From: Cytobacillus purgationiresistens
GTDB taxonomy: Bacteria; Bacillota; Bacilli; Bacillales; Cytobacillaceae
DNA length: 64,000 bases
Direction: 5' to 3'
Assembly: GCF_030813235.1 (NCBI RefSeq)
Contig: NZ_JAUSUB010000002.1
Span: forward strand, 186,001-250,000
Part shown: positions 16,842-25,271 of the stretch, piece after piece
How positions within the stretch are numbered: the stretch's first letter is position 1
How the letters are laid out: the number at the start of each line of letters is the position of its first letter
Program-made: the position numbers and the translations under genes
Notes under the pieces: generated by a model
Seen by the model: only the letters and a program-made list of their open reading frames with translations
What the model was told of the DNA's origin: nothing
Database searches by the model: none

Positions 16842-17175
16842 TTAGACCAACCTCATTTGCTAAAATTTCTATTTCAATATTCTTTTCTTCCACATTATTG
16901 GAATTAGTGATATCGAAATATCTTTTTGTTTCTTTGTCACGAAAAAGAATCCTCATATCATGGGTAATACCAAGTCTGAAACGAATATAGATTCGAGTGG
17001 ATATCTTTACGGCATCAGCACCAGCGATTAAATAATCTCTTCCGCGTAACCCTTTGATTGAGGCCCAAACAGTGAATTGATCTTGCCAATCAGTTACGTT
17101 GTTCCCCTCTTCATCCTTCATAGAGACTTTCTTTTGAAAAGTTATTCTTTGACGATACTTTGCTGGGTTACTCAC
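16834..17175 (-). CDS. head closure / head-tail adaptor protein (SPP1 gp16-like)
   Basis: The 113-residue beta-rich product starts YRQRITFQKKVSMKDEEGNNVTDWQDQFTVWASIKGLRGRDY, a pattern typical of phage head-tail joining proteins that close the portal channel. It overlaps both neighbours by 8 bp, showing a tightly coupled module. Confidence 0.85.
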   Translation of the reverse strand: MSNPAKYRQRITFQKKVSMKDEEGNNVTDWQDQFTVWASIKGLRGRDYLIAGADAVKISTRIYIRFRLGITHDMRILFRDKETKRYFDITNSNNVEEKNIEIEILANEVGLNG

Positions 17176-17440
17176 TTTTTAACCCCTCAGCTTTCAGTTG
17201 TAAAATAATGCTCTGTAGTCCTAGCTGCACTTTCCCTAGTACCTTTCCAACTGCTTCTCGATTTTCATACCAATGGGTTACTAGCATAATCACAGCAAGC
17301 TCGTATCTTTTGGAGTCTGTTCCTTTAACTCCTGCTCCAGTAAGATATTCTTTTGCAGAATCAATCAAAAAACCGAGGAGCTTATCATCCTCGGTTCCAT
17401 CAATTCTTAAATATTCTTTCACTGTCTCAGTCAATATCAT
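17168..17440 (-). CDS. gp6-like head-tail connector protein
   Basis: The 90-residue helical product (LTETVKEYLRIDGTEDDKLLGFLIDSAKEYL ... LVTHWYENREAVG) fits the HK97 gp6-like connector family that binds under the portal. The gene overlaps the Ig-like protein stop by 4 bp. Confidence 0.85.
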   Translation of the reverse strand: MILTETVKEYLRIDGTEDDKLLGFLIDSAKEYLTGAGVKGTDSKRYELAVIMLVTHWYENREAVGKVLGKVQLGLQSIILQLKAEGLKSE

Positions 17441-18147
17441 TCACCTTCTTCTGGCGGATCTGGTTCAACTTCGTTCACAGTGACTACACAAGTAGCCGTT
17501 TTATTTCCGTCTGCAGTTTTAACTGTAATTGTAGATTCTCCTGCAGAAACAGCAGTAACTGTGCCATCAGACCCAACAGTGGCAATAGATTCCAAAGAGC
17601 TAGACCAAGTAATGTTTTTGTTACTTGCATTTGCTGGAGATACAGTAGCTGTAAGCTTCTCCTTAACAGAAACATCTAAAGATAGAATTGTTTTGTTGAG
17701 CGTAACGCTGGTAACAGGCTGTGTAACACTCACACTAGCTGTACCAGCAATGACTTCCTTATCTTTTGCCTTAGCAGTGATAGTGGCTGATCCTGGAGCA
17801 ATCGCTGTTACTTCACCCGCGGCATTGACAGTTGCTGTTGCATTCGAACTACTAGACCAAATAACTTCTTGTTTAGCTGTGTCAGGAAGGATAGAAAAAC
17901 TTAAATTCCTTTTCCCGCCAACTGTGAGGTTATTCGTCGCAGGAGATACGGAAACCTCCGTTGGCTGGCTAAAATCCGTTGTGACAGACGTTGAAGTAGA
18001 CAACTCACTTTCCCCGATTTGATTAACGGCACTAACTTGATATTCATATACTGTATTTGGGGTTAGGTCATTATCAGTGAAACTTTTCTCTGAAAGGCCT
18101 GTCGCAATTTTCTCCCCGTCCCGATAAACATTGTATGTTGTTGACAT
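17437..18147 (-). CDS. Ig-like virion protein: partial fibronectin type III domain plus two BIG2 domains
   Basis: The second of two adjacent ATGs (18147) lies 6 bp from AAGGAGG. Residues 1-65 (TTYNVYRDGEKIATG ... TVYEYQVSAVNQIGES) match the later strands of a fibronectin type III domain. Its usual first two strands, ending in an SVTLSW-type motif, are missing. Two BIG2 Ig-like domains follow (about 66-150 and 150-225), each with an ATVNAAGEVTAIAPG-like turn, and then an acidic tail. The missing strands are encoded just upstream in the same frame, as the +1 extension of the capsid gene, separated only by two stop codons. The protein is probably a surface decoration of the capsid, tail or both. 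Confidence 0.78.
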   Translation of the reverse strand: MSTTYNVYRDGEKIATGLSEKSFTDNDLTPNTVYEYQVSAVNQIGESELSTSTSVTTDFSQPTEVSVSPATNNLTVGGKRNLSFSILPDTAKQEVIWSSSSNATATVNAAGEVTAIAPGSATITAKAKDKEVIAGTASVSVTQPVTSVTLNKTILSLDVSVKEKLTATVSPANASNKNITWSSSLESIATVGSDGTVTAVSAGESTITVKTADGNKTATCVVTVNEVEPDPPEEGE

Positions 18148-18177
18148 CATAATCCTCCTTTAAAATCCCCATTTCCT

Positions 18178-18244
18178 TTAGGACCAAGACAGAGACACCG
18201 AAGTGTCTGTCTTAGTTGCTAATAGTTGCTGGGGCTGCTTAGGG
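18178..18244 (-). other. +1 frameshift site and C-terminal extension of the major capsid protein
   Basis: The capsid gene ends ACT CCC TAA. A slip from CCC to CCT opens 20 codons (18240 down to 18181) that begin KQPQQLL and end KTDTSVSLSWS, followed by TAA 18178-18180. The end is identical in protein to the tail-tube extension but differs in codons (for example TCG for AGT and TCC for AGC at serine). The frame is the same as that of the downstream Ig-like gene. A hairpin (18183-18214) and an outer CCCC/GGGG pairing (18167-18170 with 18231-18234) also exist here. Confidence 0.7.
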
Positions 18245-19393
18245 AGTTTCCTCAACCTTCGCGATACGGAAAGCAGATGCCAACTTGATTTTATGGTCAA
18301 ACCATGCCGTTACCACAAATTGCTCGATGCCAGTTTTGACATCTTTATCACGCTCATATTGAGTAGTGGCAATATCATAGTTGTAATGCGAGTAAGAAAA
18401 GTCACCAACAATAGGTTTTTTTGCCGCATCAATAAATACTACTGGCTTGCCAAGAACTTGCTCTGGTTGTGCACCATAAAGAGTTGTATTTCCGTTTGCT
18501 AACTCTTTAATGATTTTTGTAAAATCAGTTTTTCTCATTACAATAGTTGCGTTATCGCGATAATCTTCATGCAAATCATCAATGGCGTTAGTTATAGCCT
18601 CAAATAAATCTGCACCTGTAACTTCTTTAATTCCAACATCACCAGAATAAAAAGACATATGTTCTTCACCAGTTTTTGGAGATTCAGAGAATGCCACTTT
18701 CTTTTCTTTAGCTGCTACACCAGATTGCAAGGCGTTTTCAACAGTAGAGACAATGTTAGCATTTGTCCCAAGCAATACAGTTTCGGATAAGCCAGAAAAC
18801 ACCTTGAATTTATTTCGGCCGAAGGTTACAGTATCCCCTTTTGCTTTTAATTCTTTAGCAGTTTCTTTATCAGCAATAAAATCATCGTCATCAAGCGTAA
18901 AGCTGATTTTCGGAATCTCTAAGTTAGTAATCTGTGTAAAAGTAGAAAGTTCGCGTAACTGATTTTTTACGCTTGGTTCTGTGATAATGTCATTTGAGAC
19001 TGTCTTAGGTAAAAATTTTCCACCACCTGTATTATCGTCTCCAAGTGCTTGATAAACCTCTCCTGAAACAGGCTTGTTTGCCATAACGTTTTTAATTAAT
19101 TCGGCTTTTGCTTTGATAACTTTTTGTTTCGGGTCATTTTCATTTGCAATACCAGCTGAATTTGTTGTAGCTTGAGCAGCTAATTTCGCTTGCTGTTCAG
19201 CTTCCATTGTGTCATGTTGTTCCTTAATTACATCAAAACGCATTTGTAAATCTTTCTTTGATTGCTGCAATGCTTTGATATCTTCCATACTTGCTTTCGG
19301 ATCTACGGCTTTTTGAGAAAGATCACCTTCAACCTTTTGTAATTGTTGACCAATTGTGATTAAATCCTGCTTCAATTCAAATAGTGTTTTCAT
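18239..19393 (-). CDS. major capsid protein, HK97 family
   Basis: The 384-residue protein begins with a coiled-coil scaffolding-like delta domain (about 1-75: MKTLFELKQDLITIGQQLQ ...) that the adjacent protease would remove. The HK97 fold follows, with recognisable pieces FLPKTVSNDIITEP, VFSGLSETVLLGTNANI and DATIVMRKTDF-like RDNATIVMRKTDFTK. It forms the icosahedral shell. It follows the ClpP-like protease with a stop/start overlap. The C-terminus ends Glu-Thr-Pro at CCC TAA, a probable +1 frameshift site. Confidence 0.92.
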   Translation of the reverse strand: MKTLFELKQDLITIGQQLQKVEGDLSQKAVDPKASMEDIKALQQSKKDLQMRFDVIKEQHDTMEAEQQAKLAAQATTNSAGIANENDPKQKVIKAKAELIKNVMANKPVSGEVYQALGDDNTGGGKFLPKTVSNDIITEPSVKNQLRELSTFTQITNLEIPKISFTLDDDDFIADKETAKELKAKGDTVTFGRNKFKVFSGLSETVLLGTNANIVSTVENALQSGVAAKEKKVAFSESPKTGEEHMSFYSGDVGIKEVTGADLFEAITNAIDDLHEDYRDNATIVMRKTDFTKIIKELANGNTTLYGAQPEQVLGKPVVFIDAAKKPIVGDFSYSHYNYDIATTQYERDKDVKTGIEQFVVTAWFDHKIKLASAFRIAKVEETP

Positions 19394-20160
19394 TAAATAA
19401 TTCCTCCTAAAATTGTGTTTAAATAACTCGCATTTACTTTTGCTTCTTCTGCTATTTTCTTTCTCATAGCAATTTCTTCCCCTGAATCTTCTATCTGGCT
19501 ATTATTGACTACTAACTTCAAATGCTTAGGTACATTCTTATATTTTGCAAACAAATCATCACTAACTGATGCAGCCATTTGATTAGCATCTTCCACAACA
19601 TCACACAGACCATATGAATAAGCTTCCTCTGCGGATAACCATGTTTCAGCATCCAATAATTCTTGTAGCTTTTCATCAGTAATTTTGTCACCAGCTTTTT
19701 GTAAGTATGATTGTTTACTTGAATTACCTATACGATCTAAATCATCAGCTTGCTTGCGTAATTCTGCTGAATTACCTATCGCAAATGTCCATGGGTTATG
19801 AATCATAAGCATAGAATTAGATGGCATTCTTATTTCATCAGCTGCCATAATAATCACACTGGCAATTGATGCTGCTAATGCATCAACATGTGCAATAACT
19901 CTTGCTTTGTGACGCTTCAACATATTGTGAATGGTAACCCCTTCAAAAACGCTTCCCCCAGGACTGTTAACGTATAGATTAATAGTTTCAAGATCATCTC
20001 CAAGTGCATCCAATTCATTCTTAAAGGTTGTTGCTGAGTGTTCACCATACTCTTCCCAAGCGTATTTGGTAATTTCTCCATAAATAAAAATATCTGCTGA
20101 ATTGGAATTATTCGCAGACATCTTCATATCAAAGAATTTATTTTGCTTTCCTTTTCCCAC
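19393..20160 (-). CDS. ClpP-like prohead (head maturation) protease
   Basis: The 255-residue product shows the ClpP/S14 fold: YVNSPGGSVFEGVTIHNML for the oxyanion region, DALAASIASVIIMAADEI with the nucleophile serine, and MLMIHNPWTF with the catalytic histidine. It cleaves the capsid delta domain during maturation. The start is GTG at 20160 overlapping the portal stop (TAGTG). The last 60 residues are helical and probably bind the scaffold. Confidence 0.9.
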   Translation of the reverse strand: MGKGKQNKFFDMKMSANNSNSADIFIYGEITKYAWEEYGEHSATTFKNELDALGDDLETINLYVNSPGGSVFEGVTIHNMLKRHKARVIAHVDALAASIASVIIMAADEIRMPSNSMLMIHNPWTFAIGNSAELRKQADDLDRIGNSSKQSYLQKAGDKITDEKLQELLDAETWLSAEEAYSYGLCDVVEDANQMAASVSDDLFAKYKNVPKHLKLVVNNSQIEDSGEEIAMRKKIAEEAKVNASYLNTILGGII

Positions 20161-21362
20161 TATCCCTCACCCCCTTTCGAAGTTACTTTTCTATCTTTTG
20201 GATCCATATCAATTGGATATAGATCGCCCGATACCCATAGTTGAGCAGCAGCTCCACCTTTAGGAGGTAAATCTTCTAATCGCCTTACTTCATCAGGCTC
20301 CATTCCACCACCACGTAACATGACCTGGTAAAACTGTGTTCTTGCTGCGGTATCACCTCTTAGGAGGCCGCCAAGGTTGAATTTAAAATAAAAACCAGCT
20401 TTTCTGTCAGCTGGTGTAAGTAACTTTCTATTGAATTCATGTTCATATTGCCTAACAATAGGAGTAAGCCCCATTTGTGTGAATTGAATCATCATCTGCT
20501 CATTACTACTCAAGTTCACACCATCAGAATCATTTAAAAAGGACACAGGAACATTGAATACATTCGCTACCCTAACCCTTGTCACCTTCTCAGACGAAAG
20601 AGTATCAGAAGCAAAATACTTCTTTTCCATCTGATTTATAGTAACGCCTGGTTCTTGGAACAAAATGCCCCCATTCTCACGATAAAACCGTCTGAAGTCT
20701 TCTATAATTTCTTTCCTCTTATCAGTATCTACATTAGTTTCCCAAGATAGCATAAAACTTTCCTTTTTCTGCATTTCTGTTAGTGAAAATTCCTGAACAG
20801 CCTTATCATACTCCAAGGTGTTTTTTAGAACATCCAATGGACTAATACCTTCCCAACGGCTCGTACCAGTTATATGCTTTACATGAAACATATTCATATT
20901 ATGAATATAGTAAGTGCTGCCGCCTCTTACCTCATACCACAGCTCATTATCATCAGTATTTATAAAAGGTGTTACATATGCAGAATCTAACGGCCATAAA
21001 GCTTCAACTTGCATACGAATGTCACGCATAATAATTGCATAACCATTTCCTGTTTCATTCCTAGATACTTCAATTTTGTTAATCCATTCATAACCTGACA
21101 TATTTGAGTTAGGGCTGTTAATTAGAACATCCGCTGTATTGTTCATGACAATATCATAATCTTTATATAATTTTAATGGTAACGAAGATAAGGTATTAGC
21201 AAGCCTGCTGATTACACTAAATATAGTTTCATTTGATGCTAATTTTGAATTATCTATACCCCAAAACGTTCTACCAGCCCAGTTAACAAAATCAAACCCT
21301 TTACCTTTCCACCCTGCCGCTGCTCCTTTAAAAGCCATTTTAAAACGAGGAAACCAATTCAA
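20160..21362 (-). CDS. portal protein, HK97 family
   Basis: The best start is TTG 21362 with AAGGTGG 7 bp upstream; the frame opens earlier at 21380. The 400-residue protein has typical portal sequence: LPLKLYKDYDIVMNN, GYEWINKIEVSRNETGNGYAII, FNVPVSFLNDSDGVNLSSNEQ and LTPADRKAGFYFKFNLGGLLRGD. It forms the dodecameric ring at the packaging vertex and binds the terminase. Confidence 0.93.
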   Translation of the reverse strand: MNWFPRFKMAFKGAAAGWKGKGFDFVNWAGRTFWGIDNSKLASNETIFSVISRLANTLSSLPLKLYKDYDIVMNNTADVLINSPNSNMSGYEWINKIEVSRNETGNGYAIIMRDIRMQVEALWPLDSAYVTPFINTDDNELWYEVRGGSTYYIHNMNMFHVKHITGTSRWEGISPLDVLKNTLEYDKAVQEFSLTEMQKKESFMLSWETNVDTDKRKEIIEDFRRFYRENGGILFQEPGVTINQMEKKYFASDTLSSEKVTRVRVANVFNVPVSFLNDSDGVNLSSNEQMMIQFTQMGLTPIVRQYEHEFNRKLLTPADRKAGFYFKFNLGGLLRGDTAARTQFYQVMLRGGGMEPDEVRRLEDLPPKGGAAAQLWVSGDLYPIDMDPKDRKVTSKGGEG

Positions 21363-21383
21363 TTTATCACCACCTTTCAATTG

Positions 21384-23189
21384 CTATAAATCATTAACAG
21401 AAACAAACTTCACATTCCCTTCCCCCTGTGGTTTTACGAAATATGTCATCACTTCCACATGTGAATTTAAAAAGGCCGCAAAACCGTCTATTTTACGGTA
21501 GCGACCTTGTTTTTGCGGAAGCTTATTTCTATTACGATCCTCAACCATTTTCACATTATTCACGTACCATCGGAAAAGCCTATTCATAGTTGGTTTATCT
21601 TTGCCTTCCTCTTGGTAATTATAAATAACATTCCCATCCAAGAACCGTTCTTTCACATCATCCACAGCTGGACCAAGTGTAAGATAACCTTGTCTTACTA
21701 CTTCTGTTTTAAAACCGTATGAGTTTAGTGATTCAACAAGCTGATATGCTTTAGCTGGATCATACATTATCTTTTTAATTTGATACTTTTTTGATTGTTC
21801 AACAAACCAATCAAAGATATATTCTTTTTTTACGTATTCACCCGGTATTATGGTTAATAATCCTAATTTTTCATATTCATAGTATGGGATCTTTTCATTA
21901 TTTTCCTTTACTTTCTTTTCAGGCACCCAGGAATGAGATAAGACAAAAACCTCTTCTGAATTTAAAATAGGAAATTCCAAGCAAGCACTGGTAAAGTCTT
22001 CTGAATCCGATAAATCAAATGCCCCAACACATGTCTTTCTTTTGAAATCAGAAAGAGCTACAACCTTCTTGTTTTTCTGGATCGTCTTATAATCTAAAAA
22101 TGATTGCTTGGAATTATTGACGAAGAAATTAAATTGTTTAGTAATGTAGTCATTACGTTCCTGCGGTGTGCGCTTGTCTTTTTTCCAATCGTCAATGAGT
22201 ACCGTTAAATCAAGAGAAACGCCAATATTAGGATTAGCCTTAATCCACTCTTCTGGCTTATCAAACTCTGATTCTTCATCCAGCTCCGCCATATAATAAA
22301 ATGTTCTTTCATCATCCACAGCACCCTCAAGCGTTTCTTCTGCTTGTGCATAGTAATCAACTAAAGGTCCGTCCAGCTGATAGCCCGCTGTTGTGATGTA
22401 GAGGATGAGAGGCTGCTTACGTGATCCACGAGATTTTTTTATAACATTTATTAAGCGATAGTCTTTAAATTCGTGAATCTCATCAAATATCCCAAGGTGG
22501 GTATTCAATCCATCTAGCTTCTCTGAATCCGAGGCACGGGGTTCTACACGTGATTTTGTCTTATCATAGAAGATACCCTTCTGATTAGTCCTAAACCTCT
22601 TACGGAGTTTAGGAGAGCTTTCTACCATTGCCTTAGATTCATCGAATAATTCCCCTGCTTGTTGTTTGGAGTTTGCTAATACATAAACCCTTGCACCATT
22701 TTCATTATCTTTTGAGACTGCAAAATTAGACAATCCGCTTATTTTGGTTGTTTTACCATTTTTTCGACCAACAAAAATAAGGCCCTCACGAAAGCGCCTT
22801 ACACCAGTATCTCTATGGACCCAACCGTATAGTGAGCCAAATATAAAATGCTGCCATGGTTGCAGCACTAATTTTTTATAATCACCCTTGGATGGCTTAC
22901 AATACTTCTCTACAAACTGGATTGGTCTAAATCCCTTCACTTCATCAAATACATATGGAAAATCATCTGTTCCTGCTCTTTTTAGATCATTTAGATGCCG
23001 TTTACAGGCTAAAATCACCTTTTTACTTGCTTTAATCTTGAGATTAACAACCTGTTCCGCATACCATGTTGTCAGAAGTCGCGGTGAGAAGTCCACAAGG
23101 ATGAAGCCGTAATGAACCTGTTTTCTTCTCCAGTCCTGGTACCACTTATCAAGTTGAACTGGATTCATTTCTAAAAGATTAGAACTCAT
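21384..23189 (-). CDS. terminase large subunit
   Basis: The chosen start (MSSNLLEMNPVQL, 23189) is an ATG overlapping the small-terminase stop region. Longer in-frame starts reach 23231 without a better ribosome site. The ATPase half carries Walker A (GRKNGKTTK, near residue 140) and Walker B with its glutamate (LGIFDEIHEF). The nuclease half contains the acidic residues of FDLSDSEDFTSACLEF and YDPAKAYQLVESLN. It cuts and translocates DNA into proheads. The HK97/P27-type neighbourhood suggests a cos phage. Confidence 0.92.
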   Translation of the reverse strand: MSSNLLEMNPVQLDKWYQDWRRKQVHYGFILVDFSPRLLTTWYAEQVVNLKIKASKKVILACKRHLNDLKRAGTDDFPYVFDEVKGFRPIQFVEKYCKPSKGDYKKLVLQPWQHFIFGSLYGWVHRDTGVRRFREGLIFVGRKNGKTTKISGLSNFAVSKDNENGARVYVLANSKQQAGELFDESKAMVESSPKLRKRFRTNQKGIFYDKTKSRVEPRASDSEKLDGLNTHLGIFDEIHEFKDYRLINVIKKSRGSRKQPLILYITTAGYQLDGPLVDYYAQAEETLEGAVDDERTFYYMAELDEESEFDKPEEWIKANPNIGVSLDLTVLIDDWKKDKRTPQERNDYITKQFNFFVNNSKQSFLDYKTIQKNKKVVALSDFKRKTCVGAFDLSDSEDFTSACLEFPILNSEEVFVLSHSWVPEKKVKENNEKIPYYEYEKLGLLTIIPGEYVKKEYIFDWFVEQSKKYQIKKIMYDPAKAYQLVESLNSYGFKTEVVRQGYLTLGPAVDDVKERFLDGNVIYNYQEEGKDKPTMNRLFRWYVNNVKMVEDRNRNKLPQKQGRYRKIDGFAAFLNSHVEVMTYFVKPQGEGNVKFVSVNDL

Positions 23190-23514
23190 CGAAATCATCG
23201 TCATCGTCTCCATTACCAGAGCCGTTTCCATCTTTTAATTTCTTCCTTTGAGCAGGAGTTAATCCCAATGATTTCAACAGATTATTCAAGGTTTGGACAG
23301 TTTTAGTAAGCTCAATTGAAAGGGGGTTCTTCACTAAATTCGTGGCCCCTGCCTTATTCGTATGTTCATACATTAAACTTCCATTTTTAACTTCTTTATT
23401 TAACCTTCTGTAAAATTGATGAGTCTCTAAATAAAGCTGAATTAGCTCTTCATCCGATTCTTTGTAAGATTCACCAAGATATTCTCTAATTTTCGATGCT
23501 GTAGGAATTGCCAT
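23179..23514 (-). CDS. terminase small subunit, P27 family
   Basis: The 111-residue product has the P27 pattern: helices around ESDEELIQLYLETHQFYRRLNKEVK, the conserved KNPLSIELTKTVQTLNNLLKSLGLTPAQRKK and a strongly acidic, Asp-rich C-terminus. It recognises the packaging site for the large subunit. Confidence 0.88.
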   Translation of the reverse strand: MAIPTASKIREYLGESYKESDEELIQLYLETHQFYRRLNKEVKNGSLMYEHTNKAGATNLVKNPLSIELTKTVQTLNNLLKSLGLTPAQRKKLKDGNGSGNGDDDDDFDEF

Positions 23515-23611
23515 GCGTTACCCCCCTTTCATGAATTTTTTTCCCGCGTTACAAGCGACGGAGCATCCCGGTCTGGAGAATTCGATTTTTTTCTTTTCTA
23601 TGGTAGGGGGG
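23515..23611. other. candidate cos (packaging) region
   Basis: The short gap between the HNH gene and the small terminase is more GC-rich than its surroundings, with CCCGCGTTACAAGCGACGGA and a GTAGGGGGGC run. In HNH-containing cos siphophages of Gram-positives the cohesive end lies in this interval. No exact cut position can be read from sequence. Confidence 0.35.
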
Positions 23612-23953
23612 CTATGTTATCTCCCTGTTCCCATCCACAGCAAGGACTCTTACCTTTGTTTTCTCCTTCGGCTTTCCTCCACCCTTCTCAGGATGTTCAG
23701 CGTTATGACATGCATCACATACTGTTTCAAGGTTATTTAATACCAACGCAAGATGAGGATGATCCTCCAATGATTTAATATGATGGACTATGTTAGCAAA
23801 TGTAATGAGCTTATTCCTTAAGCAAGATTGACAAAGATAGTAGTCACGCCGTAAAGCAAGCAGCCTACACTTCTGCCATGGGTCACTGTCATAAAACTTC
23901 TTTGCTTTCTTATTGCGCTTGTATTTGTCATAGTATTGATGATTAGTTATCAT
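23612..23953 (-). CDS. HNH endonuclease of the packaging module
   Basis: The ATG at 23953 (MITNHQYYDKYKRN) is the likely start; a GTG at 23968 is possible. The product contains the HNH core with a CxxC pair (CQSC), IVHHIKSLEDHPHLALVLNN, and CDACHNAEHPEK. HNH proteins next to P27/HK97 terminases are needed for specific cos cleavage in several phages. It is 97 bp from the small terminase start. Confidence 0.88.
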   Translation of the reverse strand: MITNHQYYDKYKRNKKAKKFYDSDPWQKCRLLALRRDYYLCQSCLRNKLITFANIVHHIKSLEDHPHLALVLNNLETVCDACHNAEHPEKGGGKPKEKTKVRVLAVDGNREIT

Positions 23954-23990
23954 TACACAACTGCTCACCCTCTCATAAAAATAGCACCCA

Positions 23991-24314
23991 TCAGCTGGAT
24001 GCGAATTGCTCTTTCAATTTATTCATTTGTACTTCCAACTTCTTTTTCTTGTCTTTAATCTTTTTGAAATGAGCTTCGAATTTTTTCAGGTAATCCTTTT
24101 TATAATCAGTGCCTAGTTCATACACAGGGATTGATTCATATAGTTTTCTAATTTGGTATTGCTGCCGCCTTATACTTTGATTAGTTACGTATACTAAGTG
24201 ATGGTGATTACATAGAGGACAAGTGAAATATGTCTCGACTATTCCATTGCCATGCTTCTTATCTATTGGATTAACATTATATAATTGATTGCAATTATCA
24301 CATTGAACATCCAT
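23991..24314 (-). CDS. zinc-ribbon and coiled-coil phage protein
   Basis: The 107-residue product has two CxxC pairs at the N-terminus (CDNC and CPLC), forming a probable zinc ribbon, and a Lys-rich coiled coil at the C-terminus. It starts behind GGGGGGAGG. Such proteins are common just upstream of the HNH gene in Bacillus phages; function unknown. Confidence 0.65.
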   Translation of the reverse strand: MDVQCDNCNQLYNVNPIDKKHGNGIVETYFTCPLCNHHHLVYVTNQSIRRQQYQIRKLYESIPVYELGTDYKKDYLKKFEAHFKKIKDKKKKLEVQMNKLKEQFASS

Positions 24315-24332
24315 TCCATTTACCTCCCCCCT

Positions 24333-24443
24333 CTAACACATGTACTTCCAATCTCTTGTTCTTAATGGATCATTCTCTATTCCTGGTTGTGTATTGAATA
24401 AAATTATGATGAACGAAAGGAATATAATATTAATGCATTTCAT
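24333..24443 (-). CDS. 36-residue protein with N-terminal hydrophobic segment
   Basis: The ATG at 24443 is preceded by AAGGGTGATGG. The product opens with MKCINIIFLSFIIILFNTQP, a signal- or membrane-anchor-like segment, and has a short polar tail. The stop lies next to the ribosome site of the zinc-ribbon gene, which supports it being translated. Function unknown. Confidence 0.45.
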   Translation of the reverse strand: MKCINIIFLSFIIILFNTQPGIENDPLRTRDWKYMC

Positions 24444-24465
24444 TTACCATCACCCTTTTGACATA

Positions 24466-24498
24466 ATAAAAAGCCACCTCGTTAAGAGATGACTTTAA
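24466..24498 (-). terminator. terminator behind the 24.5-kb membrane-protein gene
   Basis: AGTCATCTC pairs with GAGGTGGCT (with G-U pairs) around TTAAC and is followed by TTTTT on the minus strand. Confidence 0.6.
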
Positions 24499-24551
24499 AT
24501 AATTATTTATTTTTCATACCAAGCAAATCTTTAAGAGCATCTTGAAGAACT

Positions 24552-25160
24552 CTAGAAAAATTCACCTTCTTTTGTTTTGTATTTATCGTAGTTCTTTTTT
24601 AAATAAAACTCAGTCTTAAGGAATAAATTAGTACAATCATTAATTACTTTGATTGCTTCTTTTGTAGAAAAATTTGTTGTTTCAATATTTTTATGAGATA
24701 AGAATCTCATTTCAGTTAAATATGCTTTAAATGATTGGATATCATAATATTCCATGACACTATATAAAACCTCTATATCACCTTCAGCATAAGCTATATA
24801 TTTCTCTAAAAGAGACTGTAACCTTTTAGGAGTTCCTTCATTAAAAGCTATATCATACTTACATATAAAGGCTTCATCAGCAATTGCCTTATATTTGGGA
24901 TATATTTTATCAAGTTCTATCATTTTTTTAGTTGCAGTTTGTAAAAACAATTCTTTATCTCTATGTTTTAGACTTAACTTTACTCCCAAATACGTTATAA
25001 TTCCTCCTATTATCGTACCAACGAATCCGATGAGTCCAGCAATTATTGATACATCCAAATCGAAAATAAAAAACAGTAATGAGCCAATTATAATAATCAT
25101 ACATAAAATTAATAAAATCATCAGTATCCATTCAAGATACTTTTCCAAGAACTTTTTCAA
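24552..25160 (-). CDS. membrane protein with two transmembrane segments and a cytoplasmic helical domain
   Basis: The likely start is TTG 25160 with AAGGTGG 8 bp upstream; the frame is open from 25235 without a site. Two hydrophobic segments near the N-terminus (ILMILLILCMIIIIGSLLFF and AGLIGFVGTIIGGIITYLG) are followed by about 140 residues of charged helix. No family is recognised. A membrane-bound phage protein made from the prophage, for instance in superinfection exclusion, is possible but is inference. It stands between packaging genes and morons and has its own terminator. Confidence 0.55.
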   Translation of the reverse strand: MKKFLEKYLEWILMILLILCMIIIIGSLLFFIFDLDVSIIAGLIGFVGTIIGGIITYLGVKLSLKHRDKELFLQTATKKMIELDKIYPKYKAIADEAFICKYDIAFNEGTPKRLQSLLEKYIAYAEGDIEVLYSVMEYYDIQSFKAYLTEMRFLSHKNIETTNFSTKEAIKVINDCTNLFLKTEFYLKKNYDKYKTKEGEFF

Positions 25161-25271
25161 TTTACCAACCACCTTATCTCGAATATAATATACGACAAAA
25201 GGTGATATTTTCCTTCTTTTTAGGAGGATTTTCACAGAGTATACCGAACTATTAACCTAGGAGGTGATAAT

